From positions 18,413,907 to 18,477,906 of the forward strand of contig LR990041.1 of the NCBI GenBank assembly GCA_905147135.1: DNA of 64,000 nt, written 5' to 3'. Source of the DNA: Blastobasis lacticolella (taxonomy: Eukaryota; Arthropoda; Insecta; Lepidoptera; Blastobasidae). Within the stretch, counting starts at the first letter, position 1. Each line of letters starts with the position of its first letter. A program made the position numbers and the translations under genes. The notes under the pieces are model-generated. The model worked only from the letters and a program-made list of their open reading frames with translations, did not search any database and was not told where the DNA came from. Of the stretch, positions 31,080 to 42,100 are shown one piece after another.

Positions 31080-32480
31080 AACAAAACGAAAACGTTCATA
31101 TCTAACAAAAATTTATTCACAAAGTCATACTTATGAATGTATATGTTACCGGCAATCTGTATAATCCGGTATGCCTTACCTTCCGGTATACCTACCCAGA
31201 CATCGTATGGAATGACTAACATCTCCAGGTAATGAATAAAGTGGATATCCTACATTAGTATAATGTTTTTTATGATTAATAGCCTTTTAAGTTGTTTTTT
31301 AACATCGGTGAAGATTATTAGAGTAAACAAAATATGTTGTATTTGTTTATAATGATTTATATTTTACCTAACCTTCTCACGGCATTCCATACGATACCTA
31401 GGTAAACGATAGATAAAATGTTTTATACATAGTCTAGAGAAATCCGTGATTACATATAATTACTAGGTATTCTATACAATGACTGAATTATATGCTTTGC
31501 CCGTTGCCGGAAACATATATCAGATACCTCATCAACTTTAGCAGTTAATTCCGGCCGATTATTAGACAGACATGGCCTCAGTTACGTTCGTAACTATGAT
31601 TCGAAATCACTTTTACTCACTTTAGCTGCGAGATTTTACGCATCAAAAGCCCCCTCTTCGCGGTGGACAGGTGAAAAGAAATAGTCAACTTCTTCTGGGT
31701 TACGGGCATTCTTACTTGCTATCGATATGTCATGCATGCTGAGTGCTTGTCGAGTTTTGAGTGTGCTCCTGAACTAAATAGTAGATATTCCTTGGGTCGG
31801 AAAAAGAGCGAGCCAAAACTTAGCACTGATCCAGAATCGAGTATAAAACATGAAACATTGAAATACCTAGGTAGTCGATATTTTATAATATTTTTATAAT
31901 AATATTTCCACAAGAACAGGAATCAATTCTGGTAGGTACTTAAAGGAAATTATGACTCGCAGTTTTTGACACCCGTAGGTATATATGCTGAGGGTATGTA
32001 TTCGTATATGTACTGGTCGGCCACTTCTGTCTATATAAATGAACGTTAGTCTTGTTTATATCCATCCACATTAGTGTGGAGCTAAACCAATCATTTTTTT
32101 TAAATAAGTAATTTTTTTTATTAATAAGAAAATATATCTAGGTAACGATAAATAGCCAAGCCATTGTATTTTCCCTTAAGTTTACAAAAACAAATTAAAT
32201 GGAAATTTCTATAAAAATAAGTATAATTAAATTATACTTGACAATAAGTACTTTTAATAGGTAAGTAGGTACCTTGATTTTTAATTCGTCGTAGCTAATG
32301 ACAAATCTTTGTTATGTTAATTAGGTAATACATGCAATCATGTCTTGGAATATTGTGGTGAAACATTGGTAATTTTATAGTCTGGTTCCGGAGTCCGAAG
32401 ATTCGTTTCGTTGCGCGTGTTGTAGGTATCATCAGATTTTTTATGACAGATTATTATTTTTTATATGATTTTTTACGGCT
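31080..32480. other. No gene or clear repeat seen
   Basis: AT-rich spacer with only short chance ORFs. Confidence 0.3.
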
Positions 32481-32484
32481 CTAT

Positions 32485-32590
32485 TTTTGAACCACTCGCA
32501 CCCACACGAGCGCTCGTGTGCGCTATCTGTCTCTTTCACATTCGTGATAGCGAGCACACGCGTGGATGCGAGCAGTTCAAAAATGAGCCT
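32485..32590. repeat. Hairpin element, about 40-bp arms
   Basis: TTTTTGAACCACTCGCACCC, ACACGAGCGCTCGTGTGCGC and TATC are mirrored by GATAGCGAGCACACGCGTGG, ATGCGAGCAGTTCAAAAA. A short spacer separates the arms. Confidence 0.7.
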
Positions 32591-32682
32591 CAGAAGTCAT
32601 TATTATCGAATTAAAAATACAAGGCATATACAAGTAATTAGTTTTATGTACCGACAATTTATTTTTCTATAAATGTAGGCAT

Positions 32683-32846
32683 GGTACGCAGAAGTTCGCC
32701 CTCTGGCTACGTGGTCCGACTGCTTTATCCTACTGATCGGACGACATGTACTTTTTATTCCTGTAAGACCGATTTTTCAAAAAATAGTTCATGTCGAGTA
32801 GGAGAAAGCAGTTGGACCACGTGGCCAGAGGATAAATTGGCTACGC
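32683..32846. repeat. Palindromic MITE-like element next to the foldback element
   Basis: CTCTGGCTACGTGGTCCGAC, TGCTTTATCCTACT is mirrored by AGTAGGAGAAAGCAGTTGG, ACCACGTGGCCAGAG. About 50-bp arms. It directly abuts the element at 32847. Confidence 0.65.
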
Positions 32847-33252
32847 TAACACCCGGTTTCTGAAACGTATGTCAAATCATTGATTAGCTAACAGACTGTC
32901 ACATTTAATAAGCTGTTAAACCACTGTGGGTTCTGAAAGGCCAATCAATCTAAAATTAGCTAATCGATCATTAACAGGTGATAAATTTTTTCGTCTGGCT
33001 ACCCCTGTTAAAAGTCACATTCATTCACTCATATATGTTTTGTTTCTGTCTAACGCATTGATTTGTCTCTGTCCCTAGGGGCCATTTGAAGCTAAAATCG
33101 AATGTGATATTCAACTATTAGATGAAACTGATAACGATTGTATAGTTTTCGTGTAAAATCGAAAATTATCAAAAAGAATATAAAGAGCGAGAAAATAGAA
33201 CTTATAACAATATTAATGTTATAGGGTCACGGGTTTCAGTGTGTCAGTAATC

Positions 33253-33450
33253 CCATCATCATCATCTTTAGGCAGATAGGTAGGTCCGGGTCCACTGCTG
33301 AATACAGGCCTCCCACGGCTTACACTCCAGTTGACTCTGTTATCTTGCTATCTTATCTTGGCTCCCTAGGACCTTAAGGAGATCGTCCGTCCATCTCATC
33401 AACAACATCCGCCCCATCGGCTATCGATTCTGTGAGTTTCTCCCAATTAT
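33253..33450 (-). mobile_element. RTE-type LINE, 3' end fragment
   Basis: Minus strand: AGAAACTCACAGAATCGATA, GATGGACGGACGATCTCC, TAAGGTCCTAGGGAGCC and the CAGCAGTGGACCCGGACC-like end with ATGATGATG. A different RTE subfamily from 605-1098. Confidence 0.5.
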
Positions 33451-33554
33451 CCCATTAGTTTAATCCTGCAAGACCAAGACTAGGTTTAGGTTTTAGTTCT
33501 GATCCAACACCAAGTTCAAACAACAAAGTACACAAAGTAGTCCCAGTTCAGGTC

Positions 33555-33945
33555 TAGGTCTAGATCTAATTTCAAGTTCAGATCCTGGACACGGACCAGT
33601 TCGTGGTTCAGGTCCAGGCCCTGGCCCCGGACCAGGTCCTAGTTCAGGTCCAGGTCCTGGACCCCGTCCAGTTCGTGGTTCAGGTGCAGGTCCTGGACAC
33701 GGACCAGGTCCTGGTCCAGCTAATGTTTATGGTCTATGTGCTGGTCTAGGTCCTGGTTCTGGTTCAAGCTCAAATTGTGATCAAGGTCCTTGTTCGGGCC
33801 CAAGACCAAGACCAGGTTCAGGTCTTGGTTCAGATACCTGTTCCAGTTTTGGTCATGGTCCTGGACCAGAACCTGGACCCTACCCCTGGACTTTGTCTTG
33901 GACTTAAACTACGGCCTGGACCAGGGCCAGGACCAAGACCTAGAT
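33555..33945. repeat. (GGTCCW)n minisatellite
   Basis: About 390 bp of degenerate 6- and 12-bp units such as CAGGTCCAGGTCCTGG and GGACCAGGTCCTGGTCC. Reads as Gly-Pro or Val-Leu-Val-Gln repeats in different frames; not taken as coding. Confidence 0.85.
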
Positions 33946-34940
33946 CAAGAAAATCGGATATAATTTCTTTTGACAATCTGTTAATTGGTCGATTTTCGCT
34001 AATTAAAATAACAAGGCGATAACTTACAGTTAACATGAGAAAAAGCTTTCCGGAAACCCAAAATTACATTAATCGGCCGTTAATTTGAGATTTGACAATC
34101 AGTTGACAAACTGTTAACAATTTGTCAATTAGCCTTTTCAGAAACCCAAACTGCATTTAATCAGAGTTTAACAAGTTGTTTCGTAATTTTTGCGTTGACA
34201 AGCGTTTCAGAAACCGGGCGTTAAGACTCGTAATTCTCGTAGTTTTTTGTACATAAGATATCTGTATATTTACCTACAATATAAGTATGATAATAACACG
34301 AACAAAAGCCCCTTATCTAGAATATCTACGGTAAGAGTGCTAGCGAGCCTATACTTAAGTATTATTATCGATGGTATTCCCTGACTGCCACGAGTCTTGG
34401 CGTAGAGTTATTTTATCTGCTACCTATTTACTTATCTAAGTTAGATACGATCTGTCTCAAACCAATTTTCCAAGGAGGTATAAAAAATGCATAAAATAAA
34501 ATAATGACTAATTACCTGATTGTGATGATTGCCTGGTGATTTGTAGGTCGTTTTACGAGTATGTAGTTGCTTACAAAACTGAAGCAAAATTAGCAACCGA
34601 TGGTGTAAATAGTGTAAATGACCATAGTTATTTTATTTCACGGATTGACGAGTATATTTTTCTGTGCGATTAGTGGTTTGTTTATTTATATTAGAATAAT
34701 CGATGGAAAATTAGTTTGTGACAAAAAAGCCAGTGAGTTTTACAAACTTCCGATAACTCCTACTACGTAGGTGCGATCTATGTTTAAAACTTGTTCAGAT
34801 CGCATAATTTCTGGATATAATGAACTCTGCATTACAAACTCTACATGTTATATACAGTAGAGATACGTACCAAGTAAGTACCTACATAACATCGCCGAAC
34901 GATACACCGGCTGCTGGTTCTTATACTTGTAACAGATGTT

Positions 34941-35157
34941 CCGTTTTGGCTGATGCCGACCAACCGTCAGTTGCAGTTGATACTAATCCTTACGAGTAGA
35001 GAATAAACTCGCTTTTGGGTTTGGAACACGTGGTCGGACGACCGACCAAGGTCGGTTTGGCCGCGCATCCGAATGAATCCAAAAGCTACTTTATTTAGTA
35101 CCTCGTTAGGATTAGTATCGACTGCAACTGACGGTTGGTCGTCTCCAGCCAAATCGG
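34941..35157. mobile_element. MITE with about 60-bp inverted repeats
   Basis: GACCAACCGTCAGTTGCAGT, TGATACTAATCC is mirrored by GGATTAGTATCGACTGCAAC, TGACGGTTGGTC almost perfectly; outer CCGTTTTGGCTG and CAGCCAAATCGG extend it. Confidence 0.8.
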
Positions 35158-35829
35158 GGCGACTGTTACTACTTTTATTCCCACTCACCGTTGTACTTGT
35201 ATGGTCTGCACGCACCCTCGAATCTTAAATAGTTGTGGTGGAACCAGTATTTAGATATAGGTTACTAATGAACCACAAATTATTTCCAACTCGGCTATCT
35301 TTTTAGGTGCCGAGTTAGGAATTTTACAAACAAAATATCTCATCTTGCGTTGACAATTTTGTTTGTGAACAACGATCTATAGCAGCATTCAAAATCTGTT
35401 CACAGATAACATTTAATTATAAGTAATAGCGTTTCAATATGAATTGAACCTATTAGGTATACCTAGAATCAAACGCCTGATTGACGGTGACTCCAATTTT
35501 CACTTGTATAGTTTAAATACTTGTTTATCAATATTGCAGGATTTCGTGTCAATAGAGCTGAAATTCCACTGCATAGTATCTGTGCGTTGTAACAATTTGT
35601 ATTAGAATCATATGTACTCGTAGGTACAAACGGCACGCGCAAACTTAGGTTGTTAAGGTATATAGCAGCCTGCTCAGACAGCTACTGATTAACAATTTGG
35701 CGCTAACATAATTCGTTGAGTTCATTGGATTTCTTTTTTCAAGCACTTTCCCGCCGTCTGGCGATAAGTGATGATTCAGACAGATTTGCTGCACGTTCTT
35801 CGCAAAGAGACTCAGGAATGTTTGTGTGA

Positions 35830-35905
35830 TGTTTTTTTATACCACTAAGGTGGCAAAGAGCTGCCTGTCTGATGGTAAGCAGTCACCGCTTTGCCGACCC
35901 CGTAA
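35830..35905 (+). repeat. GGTGGCAAA-family fragment
   Basis: TTTTTTTATACCACTAAGGT, GGCAAAGAGCTGCCTGTCTG and ATGGTAAGCAGTCACCG; ends about 90 bp from the LRP11-like stop codon, within or near its 3' UTR. Confidence 0.6.
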
Positions 35906-35997
35906 TGTGTTTCTAAATCTGCTTAGTACGTCTTGTGGACAGTGGCTCCCTTCGCGTTCTAGGTACGTAATGTGATGAAGCGGTGTGGGTGTGCCCG

Positions 35998-36128
35998 CTA
36001 CAGGTACATCCCGTTGACGAGGTAGTCGGCGTCGTGCGCGAAGGAGGCCTTCCCGCGGCGCAGGCGGCGGCGGGCGGCGCGCGCGCGGCAGCCGGCCAGC
36101 GCGCCCGCCAGCCCGGTCATGCTCACGC
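35998..36128 (-). CDS. LRP11-like exon 8 (transmembrane end and cytoplasmic tail)
   Basis: Acceptor CTCCCCGCAG; TAG at 36000-35998. VSMTGLAGALAGCRARAARR completes the helix and positive cluster; RRLRRGKASFAHDADYLVNG and MYL form the tail. Confidence 0.92.
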
Positions 36129-39100
36129 CTGCGGGGAGGCGGTGGTGTAATTTAAAGTGTAGGTAAATTAGGCTGGAAACTTAATTACAGTAGAAGCCAT
36201 TGTAAACAAATGAATTTTCTCTAGCTGAAGCAGTAATTGCTAACCTTTGCCGCCTTGTTATACCTCTAATCTACAAGGGAAACTGATTTAACCCCATGTG
36301 CGTTGCTTGCTACGGCAACGGCTAAAGTAACATGAAACAATGGATTTTGGCTCTTAGAAATTGGGGGTAACGTTACTAATAATGGGAATAGTGATCGAAC
36401 GAACGAGCATAGCGAGTAAGAAATAATGCAATTTCAGCTTTTAAAAATGTTGTAAAAGTGACTTATTTCAATGAGTGGGCGGGCAGAGCAATACTAATCA
36501 TGGCGACTTCTAATGGCGCTCAATCGTTTTACGTTGGCCCCTATCTGTTTTGGTAGCGGAGCGTCGTGGGAGTGCGATGACGTCATAGCTGGTTTCACAG
36601 CTATGCGGGAGACACGTACGATACGGGCGCTGGTGTGCTCCGGGTCAGTGATTATTGGATACTTCTCAAAATGTTGGATGAAGTCGAATTCGACTGAATT
36701 AGTTTACCGCCCGTAGCGGTTACGCTAATGAGACGCTATACGAGTAGACTATCGCTTTACAGCGGACCCAGTGGCTCGAAGCATGTTTCGTATGGTACAG
36801 TTGGTCAACGTGAATATTCATTCCAGGCACGGACAATAGTAGATCGATAAGTATGTTACATAATACTCTCTCTCGCATTGCCCTGCTGCCGCAGCGCAGG
36901 AACCCAAAACCTAAAGTCTAAACCTTTAGTCGAAGCCCTATTTGAGATTTTTGCTCAAATGATTACTCTCTTACCCAAGACCAGTAGCAATACGGCGGCG
37001 GGCGGATGCTCGCTGAGCCCGTCGCCCTCGCCGTCTTCCGCGCGCACTGCAGCATGCTCTACGTGCGCCGCATGCGCCGAGTGCGTCTCGTGCGCCGTGT
37101 GTGTCTCGTGCGCTTCGTGCGCTGCTGCGTGCGCCTCGCTCGCCGTGTGTGATGGCTCCACCGGCGCCGCCGCTGACACCTCAATAGGTCGTGGTTGACT
37201 CTGAGAAACGAATCACCCGTCAGTTTCAGTTTCAAGTAAATTCGGCACCTGTTACGCGGTGGCGCCTGAAATAATCTACGCCAATAGGTAGATACAATAC
37301 AGATAATGACATTCCGAGTTCTGACTTTGGACTTCTGACCGTTGCGCCAATGACATGTTGTACAAAAAATGTGTTGTGTTATCAATTAGTACCGAGCCAC
37401 TACCTACTACTTTTATAAGTACTTACTTACTGTAAACTTGCGTGGTGTATAACATATTATAAATATTACGTAAATATCTACACTTTAGGTAGATACCAAC
37501 CTAACTTAGATGTCCTACTAAAATTATTATCGCGAGTCTGCTTTTGCACGCCAAAACTACTGAATGGATTTTGATGAACTTTATAATGACAGCTCAGAAA
37601 TATCAGAATATTGATAAGTAGGCATTACATTATCTAGGTAAAATTTAACCTTTCTCTCACCTAAGTTGTTTGTACCTAATTTGAATATTTGAGCTTGACT
37701 AGTCTACCGCTGGAAATACCGAGACTATTTTTTTTATTGCCTAGTGAGGCACACGGACGGACGGTCCACCTGATGAAAAGTGGCCACCGTTGTCCAGGAC
37801 ATCTGCAACCTAAGGGGAGCAGATGCGGTGCCGACCTTTGACCTGTAGACATGCCTTTTGCAGAACCCCATGTTGTAGTGCAGAGGAAAGACTTCGGTGG
37901 GGAGCTCATTCCACATTCTACACGTGCGTGGTAAGAAGGCTTATGATGCCCGTATGTTATTTGGCCATCTAGACAGTCATACAGAGAACAGTCTAGGAAG
38001 CAGATTGGCACTTCGCAACTGTACCTATGTTGTTACATCATCGTTCTAGCGTCTATCGCGGCCTCTGCCAGGGTCCGATGAGTAGGAAAGCGCGCTTTCC
38101 TACTCATTCTTCTCCATTTCGCCCGGTCTCCGGCATCCTCGCGTCGCAGGCCGTTGGCTCTCGCATCTGACTCATCCATGTCAATCTATCGCTTCTTGGG
38201 TCGCGTACAGGGCTTCTTTCCTGATACCGGCAGGTTCAAGCACCTATTTCCCACGTATCCCTGAGGCTTACGCAGTATGTGACCAAAACAGCGCAGGCGC
38301 GCCTTTTAGATCTTGTCTGCGATATCCCTCACGCCAACTCCAAGACTCTTGTTACTTATTATTATAATACATAATTAGATAGCAGATAACCCCATACCAG
38401 TACTGGTGGCGTGTCCGGGGCGGCAGGGGCGGCAGGGGCGGGGGGCGGTGCGGGCTGCAGTCCAAGGCCTTTCTTCGGCGAATCCCGCAGCGTGTGCTGC
38501 TGACTCGAGTACGGCACCGGCAGCTCGGGCATCGTCTTGCCTCCCATCAGGTATGGTTGTACCTCCTGGTGACGACAATTATCATGACAATTTTTTAATG
38601 TTATACTGCAGACAGACAATCTGGTCAGGTTCCCCGAAGCAGGGTCACGTGGGTCAGATGGTAGTCGCTCCCGGTAATTATCTGATCTACCAAATCATGG
38701 TCAAGGTGGACCTCGGGTCTTTGTGCGCCAGGTATTTGTTTTATTATTCGGCTGACAAACAGACAGCGGATCACCTTATGGAAAGTGGTCACCGCCGCCC
38801 ATGGACGTCAGCGACACCGATCACCAATGCGTCGTCCGCCTCTGAAGTGAAGAATCCTCTAATATACGAGATTTTGGTAACACCCTCCACTGCTTTGGAG
38901 GAAGCTCAAGACCTGCAGTAGACGGTCTGGGCCCTTGGATGATTGATATTCATAGAGGAACAGATAAATATCGCTTTCCATCCAGTGCGCCAGGAGGTTC
39001 CACTCCAAGCCTATTGCATGTGGTACTGAGGGCTTTACTCGGGGCAATATTATGTTTCCTACGCCACTGTGAAACAGTAAGAGCAGAAGAGCAACGTGTC

Positions 39101-42100
39101 CCGGGGGTTTGAGAGGTAAGGCAATGCATTTATAGTACCTCTGGTGTTGCTAATGTTTAAGGCAGCGCTGTTTGCGTACCGATTCACATAAGAAAGTTAT
39201 CAAAACAGTTAAGGATCTGTCAAACAGCGAGCTCGACGGTAGCGTAGCACTGGCGAGAGTTTCGCCGCGAGACGCAAGGCTGGCGGGTCGTAAGCGCGGC
39301 GCGATAGTCACACTGTAGGCAACACGTCACGCTGCGCACGAGCCCCATCAGAATCGTTTCCCGATTTGTTTGCAATACTTTCCCAAATCAGCGCTTTTAA
39401 AGTTACATTTTTGTAATATTTCTATATTACTAAAATCGTAAAGAAATGTATTTTGCTGTACGCAGTTGATAAATTTATCATCGTCCATTTTCGCCACGCC
39501 GCGCTACCTCGCCGCAGTTTGTCGTCGCAACAACGGCTGGCGTGGCGTGTCACGTCCCGCCAGCGTACGCCACGTGTTATGTGACGACTTCCATATATTT
39601 TCATGGTAAGTAAGCACGGCAAAGACACGGCATGCTTGCGTCAAATCCCGCTACGCTAGCTGTTTGACAGAGCATTTAACGCTAAGTAAACGTTGAATAG
39701 ATACTTCTACTATGTATCAAAACTACATACCGGGTCGACCCGCGGCGACGGCGGCTCCAGCTCGGGCTCCGCCCCCGGCACGGGCCAGCCGCGCGCCCAC
39801 TCTGCCCAAGCGCTATCGCCCGCCACCGCACCTAAAAATCATCATAATAAATAACATTATTATAGTCACGAAAAAGTAAAATGACATAAATGTGTCTGAA
39901 AAGTGAAACTGTGAAAAGAATCTGAGGCCGACTGGTATTTTTTACTTATAGAACCCACACAAGAGGATATGTAAGTACCTACTATCGCTGCAAAAAGTCG
40001 GACATTGGGAAAATAAAAATTAATTTTTTGTGCCAGTTTGTGCACGGGCAGTCCAACGTTTTGTGGGTCTTTGTTTACTATTAGTACCTACAAAGTGCAA
40101 TTTTTCTTGTACTGGATGACGTAGGATAACCTACGTCGACCTCACATTCTATTAGATATTCAACTGATATTTGAGTATTAGTATTCTGTGCTAGAGCGTG
40201 AAGATTGCACGGAGACAATCCTTGAAATATCGGTGCTTATCGGTTACCTGGCGTCAGATGCTGTCGATGCGAGTGCGGCGCGGGCGCGGGCAGCGGCGCG
40301 GGCGGCCAGCCCCTCGGCCAGGCTGCGGGGGGCTCGAAGGCCCCGTACTGCGGGGCTTGCACCAGCCCGCCCTTGTGGCTAAAGATGTGCGGGGCCTCCT
40401 CCACTGGTTCGGGCTCGACAGGGCGCCGCCGCGGTTGCGCCTGCACGAGACGGTGCGGCCACTCGCCTTCCACGGCGCGCGACTCTTGGTACACTGATTC
40501 GGGCTCCGCTGCTGCCTGTATTTACATACAGTATTGCAGTAATAGGGGTTGATCGAGACCATAATGCTCCCCTTGCTACGGATACGTATACAAGATTTAT
40601 CTAATCTAAACCTATTCAGGGTTAGCTTCTTTTCTTCACCGTGTGAGGCGACCTCTAGAGAAATAGCGGTAGTAGATACGTCTGTTGCTTATACTAAGCT
40701 ATACTATTGGAAAGGTAAATGTAACCGAGTCCAAACCAGACAAATGGTGGTAAAATGTACTAATATAATGTAGCGTACTGCGTATAAAAATTAACCACAA
40801 ATGAGCAGCAGCGTTTTCTGTTGAGTATTATCAACCAACCTCGGCAGAAGCCGAGATTAAACGCTAGCATGACGATGAGTAGATACCGGTAAGACAGGCG
40901 GCGGCGGCGGCGGGCGGGTGGTAGTTGGCACTGGTGGTGGCGCCGGGCAGCCCAGCTCGGGCGCCTCGTCGCTGCCGTCCGCGCACTGCGGCACGCCGTC
41001 GCACGCGTTGTACACGGCGATGCATTCGCCGCCCACGCGACACTCGAACTGGTAGCGGCTGCAGCGGCTGGGCGCTGTGGGAGACAAGCTGTATTGGTTA
41101 AGTTTCGTTTAGATACTAGGCGATGCTGCCGAAGAAAGTTTCCTACAGCGTTCTCGTACCCATGGGGCCATGAGGCTCAACCCTTGCATTAAGGAGTATC
41201 AAGTCTGTAAACTGTAACTGGCTATTGACGTGATGATGTGATAGAGATACCTACGTTGCAGTAGATAGGTACCTAAAGTGCCTGGACCTAAACCCGCCTA
41301 TATCAGGCAGGAAAGTCTATATCAGATAGGAGACGGACGCGTGAGCCTTCGTACTTACGCACCGCGGATTCCCAAGATCGGACTAAATGAAGAAAAAAGG
41401 TAAAAACTGCGGTCCTTGACGCAAAATCCGGAAGAAGAAGATGCGTGTTTAAAAGTACAAGTTTCGAATCTCAACTGTTCACTCACGCGCGGGTTTCACC
41501 ACTGCCGCAGTGACGATCGGTGGAGGCGGCGGCGTGGTCGTGGTGGTGGTGGCCGGAGGAGGCGCCGCCAACGCCGCCAGCCGCTCCTGGTCCTGCAGCT
41601 CTGCCAGCCTCCGACTCAGTGCCAGCACGCCGACACTGAAGTTGGTGTGCGGCGCGAACTTGCAGCGGAAGTCCTCCGGCGGCCCGCAGTTGAATAGGTA
41701 GCAGCTGCCCACGCTCTGAGGTAGAATCGTTAATGTTTCCTATAGATACCTCTTTGGCTCGGAATAGCAGAGCATGTAGGTCTGACTATTAGAACTTAAA
41801 AATCTCGTACCTGACTTATTAAACCAAAATTAGATTATTTTCCTGCTGTTGCCATGTCGTTCTGGCACTGGACACTGACATAGACACGGGTTCTCTAGAA
41901 CGTCAAGGCCATGACTGTCAGTATTCAAGATACCCGACGCAAGGCGAAGGATGCAAGTATGGTGACAATACAATGTTATGGCACCACCGAGCTGATTTCA
42001 TGATGGAGACGTATGGTGGTAATTGGGTATAGGCACTCTTAAGCTATAAAAAACAAAGCCCGTGAAATAGTCTTGTTTATTTTATGTTGACAAAATCTAA

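Larger units (their letters stand above)
32847..34223. mobile_element. Foldback-like element with minisatellite core, 1377 bp
   Basis: Terminal inverted repeats of 21 bp: TAACRCCCGGTTTCTGAAAC at 32847 and the complement ending at 34223. Related subterminal motifs (GGGTTTCTGAAA or inverse TTTCAGAAACCC) recur near 32930, 34050 and 34135 among GTTAATTGGT/TTAGCTAATC-like sequence. No transposase frame; the middle holds a (GGTCCW)n tract and an RTE fragment. Confidence 0.65.

Noticed and set aside
33777..34022. Gly-Pro / Val-Gln repeat protein
   Set aside because: Produced by the GGTCCW minisatellite inside a mobile element; both strands read open for the same reason.
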